Assembly: GCA_017979445.1 (NCBI GenBank)
Contig: CM030711.1
Span: forward strand, 41,587,560-41,651,559
Source of the DNA: Akebia trifoliata
Taxonomy: Eukaryota > Streptophyta > Magnoliopsida > Ranunculales > Lardizabalaceae
Direction: 5' to 3'
DNA: 64,000 nt
Shown: piece by piece, positions 38,801 through 46,796 of the stretch
How positions within the stretch are numbered: position 1 is the first letter of the stretch
Layout: the number at the start of each line of letters is the position of its first letter
Notes under the pieces: model-generated
Told to the model about the DNA's origin: nothing
Seen by the model: only the letters and a program-made list of their open reading frames with translations
Database searches by the model: none
Position numbers and translations under genes: made by a program

Positions 38801-41800
38801 TGTCCTGGTCCTCAAGAAGAATGTCCTCAAAAAAGTATATGGATAACTAATCCTCAACAAAATCATAGTCCTAGTCCTAGTCCTAGTCCTAGTCTTCAGG
38901 GAGGATGTTGAGCCCTTGTCATACTCCTAAAAAATGAGTGGAATCCTAATCCTAAGGAGGTCGCTTAGTCTATTAAAAGCACAAGATACGAGAAATGGAG
39001 ACAACCTACGAAAATGTATGGTCTCTGATAAACCTCGATGACTCGAGAGATGTTAGAGATTGATCGATATTGATGTAACATCTCACCTACCACATTTATT
39101 GTTCTATGCATATCTTTGATGTGATATTTTACCAACCACGTTTCATTATAAATAGATTTAAGATAAGAAGAAATGGAAAAGGACTCCTTAAGGATTCTTA
39201 GACAATAAATCCAAAATTGTATAATGTAGCACACGTTTTTTCGTGAATTGACCCCAAGAGACTAGTGTAGTGGTCGACATTTGGGATGAATCTCATCAAA
39301 ATCATGTTCCTCCCTCTTTCCTTTATCTTTCTTTGATCTTTGATTATCATTGTGTGAGCCTATATACATGATGTGCCTTTGAGTTGAAAAAAAAACATGA
39401 TTGTTGGACCAAATCTCGAGGGAACAGCTATTGCCCAGATTTTTACTCCCACACATTTCATGTTTGAAATCTAAAATTCTCATTTTTTTTCACTCATTTA
39501 CTAATATGTGAGAAACTCAATATAAACAAAACTTGGAATTCCCTACTCTAACACAAGGATGCATACTTTTTTGTTTTTGATGAGTACAAAAATGCGTACT
39601 CCTCAAGGGAACTCTACATGCAAATCCAAAAAAAAAAAATGGGATAGTGAGAGTATAATTGTCTCACTATTGATTTTAAGTCACAAAATATTGGATGCAT
39701 TCTCTCACCAGAATAACATATGTAATGAGGTGCTCAAATTGGGCATTGTACGACAATGAAACTAGCTCTTTTGACTGGTGATATTGATAATCATTATATA
39801 TTCTTAATTCTAAAAATAAGACTATGCACTTTATTTCAATTAAATTATCAGCTACCCGTAGAAACATAGATGATAGTAGCACCTCATGAGGCATGCATAA
39901 AACTGGTAAATTATAGTAGAAAACTCTTCTAGAGGAATTATAGAATGATATGCTTAAATATATAGTCCAGTAGCTTGAAATTATGCAAGACCTTGTGCAA
40001 CTTAACATTTAATTATAGAAATTATGTCATAAACAATCATCCTTCTTGTGGAAAATTGTATGTTAAAATGAGTTAACAAATAGGGCATTTCCAATTGTTA
40101 AGAAAGAAGTGAAAAACGCACCCATCTCCATCAAACCTGCACAAAGATGGACACAAAAATCAGCTCAGCAGTCATCCTGGAAATAATGCCACTCAAGGCA
40201 CAATATAATTATACGCGCATAAGGGACCCAAATACAAACAACAACTAAAATATGCCCATTTTATGGAAAGAAGATACCATAATAAAATTATGAGACATAA
40301 ACCCTGTTTAATTTTTCCTGGAAATGCCTCAATAGATAACTCCATTCGAGACTTGTCAAAACAATTTCCCTGTTTAAATAATAAATTAAAAAAAAACTGG
40401 GTGGGGGGGTGTGGGGGGGGGGGGGGGGGGGGGGGAAGAGGAAATAAAGAGAAGAGGTTACCAGTGATAGCCAGCTACTGGAGCAAATTTAGGGTTAGGG
40501 CCAACCCTGACAAATTCCCCATTCAAGCATTCCTGTTATCCAAAATTCCCCACTTGTTACATGTTATGGAATTCAAAGCAAGAAAAACTATACCGCAAGA
40601 ATCAACAAAAATGCCAAAAATTCTACTACAGTTCACAGGAAGCAAAGTCATATTTTCAATTAATGATAATTCGTAAGCAAAGAGTTACAAATCATATGGT
40701 TTTATTGCCCTCCTTATATGGTAATATATAGATTATCAGATAATAACTTCAGTAAATCTTTTGATCTCAGATTTAACACGTACAATATATAGTTCCTACT
40801 GATTGTATATATACACTTCAAGCATTCTGACAACAACAATGATTAAGATTTAAAAATAAATAAAGAAAAAGAAAAATTATAAATAAAGAAAATGGAAGAA
40901 TGGTATTTTTTGTTGACGACATGCATTAGTCTAAAGCATGGTTTTTAAAATCGTCCAAGACCGAGACGTATTGCCCAAGTTAACTCGGTATCAGAGCTAA
41001 ACGAGACCAACTCACAAAGTCATTTTTTGACCGAGATTTATGAGTCACAGAGCAATTTATTGATTTGTCTCATGAGACGTCTCAAACGTATCGGAAAACT
41101 CATCCGAGACGACTCAGTATCGGAGCTGAACGAGACGAGACGAAATACCGAGTTTAAAAACCATGAAATACCGAGTTTAAAAACCATGGTCTAAAGACAC
41201 CCAAATTTCGGAGATTCCAATACTCCAACAGAACAACTACAATCAGATAATCAAATTACCTAATTATTGCAAATAAGAAACTCAATTTTAGATAAGGACA
41301 CATAGTGGCCCCTCAATGTCTTACTGGTTTTATTTTAATAAATGAAGAACCTAAATACCAATATTAACTACTGATATGCATTAAAAATTCATGTAAATAC
41401 ATCTAAATTAGATAGATTCTAATTTTCCAACAAAGAAATGTGAACCAGTTAAACCAAATTAACAGTTAGTGTCAATTCCTACTAATTTTATTTTAATTGA
41501 AAAAATAACTAATTTTTGACCTATTCAAGTGATAGATTCAAACACCACAGCAAACACTCAACTAAAGAGATTAATTTTCATGGGAGCGGTTCAGCAGCCC
41601 CATTATGGTGCCACGCATTTTTCAAAACATGGGTTACAAGCTTTGGAATGAGCTGATTTTTTGTGAGGATGATCTCTATGATGAGGAGATCATCCTCACC
41701 AAAAATCAGCTCATTCCAAAACTTCTAACCCCGTCAAAAGTGATTTACAAAAATTGGACGGTCCACGATTCTTCAACTTGTAAACTAGGGTTAGAAGTTT

Positions 41801-42380
41801 CAAAATGAGCTGATTTTTTGTGAGGATGATCTCTTCACCGTAGAGATCATCCTCAGAAAAAATCAGCCTATTCCAAAACTTGTAACCCCATCAAAAGTGA
41901 TTTACAAAAAATGCGTGGCACCATATGGGGCACCATAAGGGGCTGCTGAACCGCTCCCAATTTTCATTATCATTATGCACTAATATCGTCTAAGAACAGA
42001 AATTCCACAGAACTCTAGAAAAAACCATCAATTAACAAAAAAGAATAAAAAAGACCGATTTTCAAAAAACAAAAACAAAAACGAGAAAAAGAAGGATTCA
42101 GAAGAACAAAATCCAAGTCTCTTTGTCTCACCGGAAGATATCCTTTGATGATGAGATCCTCACAAGGAGGAGTCTCATCGAGTACTGGAGCGAAATTCCC
42201 AGACAAGTAGTGTTGAGGCTTTGTAGAATCGTACATGAGCTTCACTATCAATTTCTCCACTAAATCCACGAATCGCGAAGCTAGTCCCTTATTCGGCTTT
42301 GGATCCACCACCACAAACCCTCCTCCAACGCCATTAATGGTGGTGGAGTTCTGCTTCTTCGTCTCTTTCTCCTCCGCCAT
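20345..42380 (-). CDS. CCD1: Carotenoid 9,10(9',10')-cleavage dioxygenase 1
   Basis: Fourteen exons on the minus strand: 42380-42132, 40532-40462, 40136-40122, 36297-36186, 31219-31120, 30906-30844, 30412-30302, 30217-30033, 28506-28368, 24785-24668, 24583-24482, 22840-22589, 21603-21492, 20374-20345. All junctions are GT-AG and the frame holds, giving 552 aa. Matches to CCD1 run from the N-terminus ([20 protein letters not shown]) to the end (EEQLQEQ-like [11 protein letters not shown]). The four Fe(II)-binding histidines are present: His233 (FTAHP), His281 ([11 protein letters not shown]), His347 (IFHNANAWEE) and His537 (YGFHAFF). The family cleaves carotenoids and apocarotenoids at the 9,10 bonds, releasing C13 ionones; it is cytosolic, and no transit peptide is visible here. 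The gene is stretched to 22 kb by intron insertions. Exon 3 is only 15 nt. Confidence 0.97.
20766..20893. repeat. Microsatellite and homopolymer cluster (TG, TTA, T, G, GA)
   Basis: In CCD1 intron 13: (TG)n at 20769-20785, (TTA)n at about 20810-20830, a T run, a G run of roughly 25, then (GA)n. Long G runs are error-prone in assemblies, so length is uncertain. A G-tract in the intron on the non-coding strand reads as a C-tract in the pre-mRNA. Confidence 0.85.
22841..24481. other. CCD1 intron 11 (about 1.6 kb), no gene
   Basis: Non-coding. At 23580-23740 short GATTTAATC/GATTGAATC words repeat around ATTTCACGATTTAATCATG, a weak inverted repeat. Purine-rich GAAAGAGAGAAG around 23820. No element boundaries can be set. 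Confidence 0.4.
25409..25809. mobile_element. TA-flanked hairpin MITE, end-type CATATG, CCD1 intron 9
   Basis: Flanked by (TA)n on both sides. Ends: GGGTCAGGTTCAAGGGACAT and its inverse (CATATGGCCCTTGAACTGCCCCC); subterminal TATGAGAAAACATATGTAAAAAC pairs with GTTTTTTCATATGTTTTTACATA. The shared core follows: two hairpins made of GGGTTAGAAGTTTCGGATTG and its complement around GAGGATGATCTC, with a CATTAAAAGTGATTGAGAATG-like spacer. The same end-type occurs at 53256-53664. Confidence 0.85.
25828..26181. mobile_element. TA-flanked hairpin MITE, end-type CAACAAACATTTTGGC, CCD1 intron 9
   Basis: Separated from the preceding copy only by (TA)n, and followed by CATATATATAT. Ends: GTACAGCAACAAACATTTTGG and its inverse CCAAAATGTTTGTTGCTGAAC, last bases ATTTCCC. 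The core has two hairpins of GGGTTAGAGGTTTTGGAATG with GTGAGGATGATCTCTACGGTGA. The same end-type occurs at 44651, 45764 and 46402. Confidence 0.88.
26712..26858. mobile_element. CATGGTTCAAAATAT-ended MITE, CCD1 intron 9
   Basis: About 147 bp with ends CATGGTTCAAAATATTG and GATTTTAAACCATGG. The inner GACCAAAACAATTCC and TTGGTCAAGAAAG words pair partly. Same terminal type as 15142-15317. Confidence 0.5.
27773..27962 (-). mobile_element. SINE with exact 12-bp target-site duplication
   Basis: GCCTAGGCACTT occurs at 27773-27784 and again at 27951-27962. Between them, read on the minus strand, are a B-box-like TTGTTCGAATCAC, a body and an A-rich tail (seen as TTCTTTTTTT right after the left duplication). 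TSD length, internal promoter and tail together establish a retroposed SINE in CCD1 intron 9. An A-box-like motif is weaker, upstream of the B-box (minus strand). Confidence 0.85.
28640..28710 (-). repeat. Short tandem repeat of 21 bp in CCD1 intron 8
   Basis: AAAAGTTTTCTAGAAGTAGCG occurs twice back to back at about 28665-28707; a related AACAGTCAAAAG word precedes it and also occurs at 28570. It lies in the CCD1 intron between exons 8 and 9. Confidence 0.7.
28878..29170. repeat. Near-identical tandem duplication, 146-bp unit, CCD1 intron 8
   Basis: The unit starting GTTTAAGAATGTAGATTCTC at 28878 recurs at 29024 and both run through CTCTATGTATACTGATGT. I notice one difference (GGGTCCATAGG versus GGGTTCATAGG). 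Such high identity means a recent event. Confidence 0.9.
29171..30032. other. Rest of CCD1 intron 8, no gene
   Basis: Non-coding AT-rich sequence. I see no inserted element with defined ends and no conserved motif apart from normal splice signals at the exon 8 edge. Confidence 0.4.
31220..32035. other. CCD1 intron 4, 3' part (minus strand), no gene
   Basis: AT-rich, with a T run at 31420-31436. No identified repeat. The adjoining 32036-34760 is a nested retrotransposon complex. Confidence 0.4.
32316..32824 (-). mobile_element. Solo LTR of a second retrotransposon, inside the Copia remnant
   Basis: Starts TGTTGGGG and ends CCCCAACA-like (GCCCAACA), the expected TG..CA type borders. On the minus strand it has a TATATAAAAG box and downstream GTAAATACTGTCTTGTGCG; the GTGGTTCGGCAATTTGCC / CTACGTCCACG words (about 32440-32470) are common in plant Copia LTRs. 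About 509 bp. I do not find a matching 5-bp duplication at the edges, so an end may be eroded. No partner LTR or internal region. Confidence 0.65.
33618..34125. mobile_element. hAT-type non-autonomous element with 8-bp target duplication
   Basis: GTAATCTA stands directly before (33610-33617) and after (34126-34133) the unit. Ends: TAGGGCTTAAAAAAGGTCGG and inverse CATTTTAAGCCCTA. 508 bp, non-coding, with many GGATCCGATTC-like subterminal words (ATCCGGATTTTTAATTCCGG). 8-bp duplications and TAGGG ends are typical of hAT elements. It split the RNase H region of the Copia copy, so it is younger than that. Confidence 0.9.
34761..36185. other. CCD1 intron 4, 5' part (minus strand), no gene
   Basis: Starts just after the right LTR block and ends at exon 4. 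Contains (CA)n-like CACACACACAGG at about 35860. No supported gene or element. Confidence 0.4.
36298..40121. other. CCD1 intron 3 (3.8 kb), repeat debris, no gene
   Basis: Includes a degenerate repeat block at 38400-38920, a G run at 37437-37449 and short open frames of no recognisable type. A LTR-retrotransposon origin is possible for 37850-39250 but no LTR pair or protein domain is visible. Confidence 0.4.
38400..38920. repeat. Degenerate tandem repeats, including (TAGTCC)n
   Basis: Repeating CCCATTCCATA.ACRGATTCT.. words with about 60-65 bp spacing (38465-38720) followed by AGTCCTAGTCCTAGTCCTAG at about 38868-38890. The style resembles the tandem repeat at 19130-19575 but the unit differs. 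Confidence 0.6.
40385..40436. repeat. Long G homopolymer beside CCD1 exon 2
   Basis: A G-dominated run interrupted by T (GGGTGGGGGGGTGTGGGG, then about 20 G). It lies about 25 bp downstream of the exon 2 donor on the coding (minus) strand, so the pre-mRNA carries a long C-tract right after the donor. Run length may be misassembled. Confidence 0.85.
40937..41189. mobile_element. CATGG-ended MITE in CCD1 intron 1, inverse to 17548-17769
   Basis: Ends CATGGTTTTTAAAATCG and CGAGTTTAAAAACCATGG. The terminal GAAATACCGAGTTTAAAAACCATG is present twice in tandem at the right end. Internal words (GAGACGTCTCAAACGTATCGG, AACTCATCCGAGACGACTC) match the other copy on the opposite strand. Confidence 0.7.
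41582..41958. mobile_element. Hairpin MITE with exact 9-bp target duplication (MULE-type), CCD1 intron 1
   Basis: AATTTTCAT lies directly left (41573-41581) and directly right (41959-41967). Ends are near-perfect inverted repeats: GGGAGCGGTTCAGCAGCCCC and its inverse, then a GTGCCACGCATTTTT-type stretch. The interior is the common family core: hairpin 1 of GGTTACAAGCTTTGGAATGAG and complement, the spacer with AAATTGGACGGTCCACGATT, hairpin 2. 377 bp. A 9-bp duplication is the hallmark of Mutator-like elements. This copy is not in a TA repeat, so the duplication can be read unambiguously. Confidence 0.92.
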
Positions 42381-42480
42381 TAGAGCGAACTCTCTAGTGC
42401 GTCTGTCTTTCAGACTTTCACTCTGTCTTATCTTACATAGAAGCTTTTTTTATCAATGAAAGGGAATATTGGCCGAAATC
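42381..42480 (-). promoter_or_regulatory. CCD1 5'-UTR and proximal promoter
   Basis: The sequence just upstream of the CCD1 ATG on the minus strand is pyrimidine/purine mixed (AAGTCTGAAAGACAGACGC) without an obvious TATA at the usual distance. AT-rich tracts at 42445-42460 are candidates. Only position relative to the start codon supports this call. Confidence 0.3.
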
Positions 42481-43971
42481 TCTTGGAATTCGAATCCCCC
42501 ACGTGTACATGTGGATGGAAATATACGTCGAAAATTTTTGCAGATTTATTGTGTTTTCTTCGATTGTAACGACCACAAAATATACAATAATGGCTCATTC
42601 AGGGACTTGCAATAAATAAATAAAAATATCATTTTAACCTCATTGCCCACACCATTACTTGGGAAAAAACATTTCAAAACCCATTTTTTTCTTCTTCTTT
42701 TCTTCCTCTTCTTCTTTTCTTCCTCTTCTTCTTTTTCTTCTTCTTCATATTCAACTCCTTCTGAATTTTACGAGAGGATGATTCAATGAAAAGATTAGGT
42801 TTTAGATTTTTCTTTTTTAAGTTATCTTATTTATTTTTATTTTTTTTACATTTAATCATCGAAGGAAGATGAAAATTTCACAATTAAAACATTAAAATGA
42901 TGATTTTGAATAAAAAACTTGAAGAGTTTTTAATAGTTCTATTAAGTAGATTTAGACCAAATTTTTTTTAACAAATTCAATAGGTACTTACCGAATGTTA
43001 TTGTTGAGTTGAGTCCCACATTAGACATTCATTACCTTATCTCTCTCCTTATAAGCTTTTGGGCTTTTTCATTCATTGTGAATTGGTTTTGAGTTGAACC
43101 CCAAATTTATCATGGTTTCAGAATAAACTTTTATCTCCTCCATATCACCCAATTCTTATCTCCACGTGCTTTGACCCAATCTGACCCTCACATGCAAGGG
43201 CATGTTGAGTTTAGTCCCACATCCAATAAGAAAGATATGAGATTCCAATGTAAAAATGTTTAAATCAGTCAAATTCACCAAGAACAATCAATTCTATTTT
43301 ATTATATGTGTTTAATTATATCTCGATTCTAATGTTGTTGGATCTGAAGATTGGATCTTTACAAACATGGACAATTAATCAAAAGAGATGTGATTACTTT
43401 TAGTAACAAAGTTAGAAAGAGCCATCTAAGCATTCTTGACAAAGAATGCTTTATTTGAATCTATTTAAGTTAAAACATCAAAATAAAAATATCCTAAGAT
43501 AAATCTACTAATTAATCATCTCACTATTATCACATGTAAATATTTGAAGCACAAAAACTCAACACAGATTAACTAAAAGGGATTGTCTTGCTCATGGTTT
43601 ACTAGACCTCTCTAAAGGAGGTCTAGCCAAAGATCATCGGACATAACGTAAAAGAAGACATTAAAACTATAAATAAAAGATAAGAGATTAATGAGAAGAT
43701 GCTTTTCCCCGACCTCATCATCTTTTCGCTTGGTATAACCACACTCATCCTTCTAAAAGTATGCTCTTACCTCCCATTTCATCTCATCAAATACCATCAC
43801 CTCATCCAACCACTATCTTTCCTTTTACCCCGCCATCAAGATTAAACCACATAGTACAAACCCGCATGGGCTTCACCAAATATCATGCCTCAAGAGGCCC
43901 ATATCTCTTACTTTCATCTTTACCTTTGAAAACCTTGAAAAGCCTAAATATATATATATTCATATATATAT
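42481..43971. other. CCD1 upstream intergenic DNA, retroelement traces
   Basis: A (TTC)n tract lies at 42690-42750. At 43010-43250 the words GAGTTGAGTCCCACATTAGA and GTTGAGTTTAGTCCCACATC are typical of plant LTR ends, repeated twice, so a worn LTR remnant is likely. No gene supported. Confidence 0.45.
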
Positions 43972-44233
43972 GGGGGGCGTTCAATGGCCAACTTTTTAGC
44001 AAACTTTTTGGCAAAACATTTTTCAAAACATGAGTTAGAGGTTTTGGAATGGGCTGATTTTTGGTGAGGATGATCTCTACGGTGAGGAGATCATCATCAC
44101 CAAAAATCAGCCCATTCCAAAACTTCTAATCCCATCAAAAACAGTTTACAAAAAATGGACGGTCCACGATTTTTCAGCTGGTAAACATGGGTTAGAAGTT
44201 TTGGAATGGGCTGATTTTTGGTGAGGATGATGA
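43972..44233. mobile_element. Array copy 1: truncated hairpin MITE, end-type ATGGCCAACTTTTT
   Basis: Left end GGGGGGCGTTCAATGGCCAAC after (TA)n. It has hairpin 1, the spacer (ATGGACGGTCCACGATTTTT) and the start of hairpin 2, then stops at GGTGAGGATGATGATATATA, where a TA tract begins. The right part is lost at the TA boundary. The same end-type, complete, is at 55854-56207. Confidence 0.82.
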
Positions 44234-44250
44234 TATATATATATATATAT

Positions 44251-44631
44251 GGGTCCCGTTCAGCACCCTAAGTTTTACCACACATTTTAACAAACGTGTT
44301 TTGTCTTACATGGGTTAGAAGTTTTGGAATGGGCTGATTTTTGGTGAGGATGATCTCTATGGTGAGGAGATCATCCTCACCAAAAATCAGCTCATTCCAA
44401 AACTTCCAACCCCATCAAAAATGATTTACAAAAAATGGACGGTCCACGATTTTTCAACGTGTAAACATGGGGCTAAACATTTCGGAATGGGCTGATTTTT
44501 AGGGAAGATGATCTTCTAATCATAGAGATCATCCTCACCAAAAATCAGCTCATTCCAAAACTTATAACCCATGTAGGACAAAAAACGTTTGTTAAAATGT
44601 GTGGTAAAACTTAGGGTGCTGAACATTTCCC
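44251..44631. mobile_element. Array copy 2: hairpin MITE, end-type CACCCTAAGTTTTACCACAC
   Basis: GGGTCCCGTTCAGCACCCTAA at left, inverse TTAGGGTGCTGAACATTTCCC at right, both in (TA)n. Inside, TTTAACAAACGTGTTTTGTC pairs with its inverse, then hairpin 1, spacer and hairpin 2. 381 bp. Same type as 46005, 63320 and 63718. Confidence 0.9.
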
Positions 44632-44650
44632 TATATATATATATAGATAT

Positions 44651-45004
44651 GGGTCCCATTCAGCAACAAACATTTTGACAAAACATTTTTCAAAACATGG
44701 GTTAGAGGTTTTGGAATGGGCTGATTTTTGGTAAGGATGATCTCTACGGTGAGGACATCATCATCACCAAAAATCAGCCAATTCCAAAACTTCTAACCCC
44801 ATTAAAAATGGTTTACAATAAATGGACGATCCACGATTTTTCAACTTGTAAACTAGGGCTAGAAGTTTTGGAATGAGCTGATTTTTGGTGAGGATGATCT
44901 CCTCACCGTAGAGATCATCCTCACAAAAAATCAGCCCATTCCAAAACCTCTAACCCATGTTTTGAAAAATGTTTTGCCAAAATGTTTGTTATTGAACATT
45001 TCCC
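44651..45004. mobile_element. Array copy 3: hairpin MITE, end-type CAACAAACATTTTG
   Basis: GGGTCCCATTCAGCAACAAAC at left and GTTTGTTATTGAACATTTCCC at right, (TA)n on both sides. Core complete: two hairpins flanking AATGGACGATCCACGATTTT. 354 bp. Confidence 0.9.
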
Positions 45005-45016
45005 TATATATATATA

Positions 45017-45358
45017 GGGTCCCGTTATTTGGCCAATAGTTTGGCAAACACTTTTTCAAAACATGGGTTAGAGGTCTTGGAATGGGCTGATTTTTTGTTA
45101 GGATGATCTCTACGGTGAGGAGATCATCCTCACCAAAAATCAGCTCATTCCAAAACTTCTAGCCCCAGTTTACAAGTTGAAAAATCGTGAACCGTCCCAT
45201 TTTTGATGGGGTTAGAAGTTTTGAAATGGGCTGATTTTTGGTGATGATGATCTCCTCACCGTAGAGACCATCCTCACCAAAAATCAGCCCATTCCAAGAC
45301 CTCTGAAAAATGTGTTTGCCAAAATGTTTGTCAAACTGTTGGCCAAATAACGCTACCC
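45017..45358. mobile_element. Array copy 4: hairpin MITE, end-type TTATTTGGCCAATAG
   Basis: GGGTCCCGTTATTTGGCCAAT at left, inverse TGTTGGCCAAATAACGCTACCC at right, (TA)n outside. The spacer is shortened (CCGTCCCATTTTTGATGGGG) and the last hairpin arm is trimmed next to the right end. A further end-type on the same core. Confidence 0.88.
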
Positions 45359-45370
45359 ATATATATATAT

Positions 45371-45751
45371 GAACAGCGTTCCTAAGACTCATATTGGGAC
45401 TCACATTGCGACACACCGTTTTGTCTTATATGGGAAAAAATATTTGGAATGGGCTGATTTTTTGTGAGGATGATCTCTATGGTGAGGAGATCATCCTTGC
45501 CAAAAATCAGCTCATTATGAAACTTCTAGACCGTCCAATTTTTGTTGAAAAATTATAGACCGTCCAATTTTTGTAAATCAATTTTGATGGGGTTAGAAGT
45601 TTTGGAATTGGATGATTTTTTGCCAGGATGATCCCCTCATCACATAGATCATCCTCACAAAAAATCAGCTCATTCCAAACATTTTTGCCCATATAAGACA
45701 AAACGGTGTGTCACAATGTGAGTCTCAATATGAGTCTTAGGAACGTGACCC
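45371..45751. mobile_element. Array copy 5: hairpin MITE, end-type TTCCTAAGACTCATATTG
   Basis: Left end GCGTTCCTAAGACTCATATT..GACTCACATTGCGACAC; right end inverse GTCACAATGTGAGTCTCAATATGAGTCTTAGGAACG. Then CCGTTTTGTCTTATATGGG and the core hairpins. Its terminal 35 bp or so are the same as those of the 6.4 kb element at 46797-53245, which ties this short subtype to that large one. Confidence 0.9.
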
Positions 45752-45763
45752 TATATATATATA

Positions 45764-45984
45764 GGGAAATGTTCAGCAACAAACATTTTGACAAACATTT
45801 TGGCAAAACATTTTTCAAAACATGAGTTAGAGGTTTTGGAATGGGCTGATTTTTGGTGAGGATGATCTCCTCACCGTAGAGATCATCCTCACCAAAAATC
45901 AGCCCATTCCAAGACCTCTAACTCATGTTTTGAAAAATGTTTTGCCAAAATGTTTGCCAAAATGTTTGTTGCTGAAAGGGACCC
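45764..45984. mobile_element. Array copy 6: short single-hairpin MITE
   Basis: 221 bp: GGGAAATGTTCAGCAACAAAC at left and its partner GTTTGTTGCTGAAAGGGACCC-like at right. Only one core hairpin (GAGTTAGAGGTTTTGGAATG, centre GATCTCCTCACCGTAGAGATC), no spacer. The whole unit is one almost perfect palindrome, as if formed by loss of hairpin 1 plus spacer. Orientation is opposite to copies 2, 3 and 7. Confidence 0.9.
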
Positions 45985-46004
45985 ATATATATATATATAT
46001 ATAT

Positions 46005-46386
46005 GGGTCCCGTTCGCCACCCTTAGTTTTACCACACACTTTAACAAACGCTTTTTGTCTTACATGGGTTAGAAGTTTCGGAATGAGCTGATTTTTGGTG
46101 AGGATGATCTCTATGGTGAGGAGATCATCCTCACCAAAAATCAGCTCATTCCAAAACTTCTAACCCCATCAAAATTGATTTACAAAAAATGGACGGTCCA
46201 CGATTTTTCAACGTGTAAACATGGGGCTAAACATTTCGGAATGGGCTGATTTTTTGGGGAGGATGATCTTCTAATCATAGAGATCATCCTCACCAAAAAT
46301 CAACTCATTTCAAAACTTCTAACCCATGTAGGACAAAAAACGTTTGTTAAAGTGTGTGGTAAAACTTAGGGTGCTGAACATTTCCC
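46005..46386. mobile_element. Array copy 7: hairpin MITE, end-type CACCCTTAGTTTTACCACAC
   Basis: GGGTCCCGTTCGCCACCCTTAG at left and TTAGGGTGCTGAACATTTCCC at right, in (TA)n. Its core is almost word for word that of 44251-44631, including the same odd GGGGCTAAACATTTCGGAATG variant at the start of hairpin 2. The two are likely copies of one recent source. Confidence 0.9.
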
Positions 46387-46401
46387 TATATATATATATA
46401 T

Positions 46402-46779
46402 GGGTCCCGTTCAGCAACAAACATTTTGGCAAACAATTTGGCAAAACATTTTTCAAAACATGGGTTAGAGGTTTTGGAATGGGCTGATTTTTGGTGAGAA
46501 TGATCTCTATGGTGAGGAGATCATCCTCACCAAAAATCAGCCCATTCCAAAACTTCTAACCCCAGTTTACAAGTTGAAAAATTGTGGACCGTCCATTTTT
46601 TGTAACCATTTTTGATGGGGTTAGAAGTTTTGGAATGGGCTGATTTTTGGTGATGATGATCTCCTCACCATAGAGATCATCCTCACCAAAAATCAGCCCA
46701 TTCCAAAACCTCTAACCCATGTTTTGAAAAATGTTTTGCCAAAATGTTTTGCCAAAATGTTTGTTGCTGAACATTTCCC
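46402..46779. mobile_element. Array copy 8: hairpin MITE, end-type CAACAAACATTTTGGC
   Basis: GGGTCCCGTTCAGCAACAAAC at left, GTTTGTTGCTGAACATTTCCC at right, (TA)n around. Two complete hairpins. The (CCAAAATGTTTTG) word of the right end is duplicated relative to the left. It directly precedes the large element with only TA repeat between. Confidence 0.9.
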
Positions 46780-46796
46780 TATATATATATATATAT

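Noticed and set aside
42015..42131. Extension of the CCD1 first exon frame (VRQRDLDF...)
   Set aside because: A good GT donor follows Pro83 at 42132, and the next exon continues the conserved protein, so this part is intron.
43972..46779. CRISPR-like appearance: regularly repeated units with spacers
   Set aside because: Units are 220-380 bp palindromic elements with terminal repeats and TA flanks in a plant genome; no short direct repeats with unique spacers.
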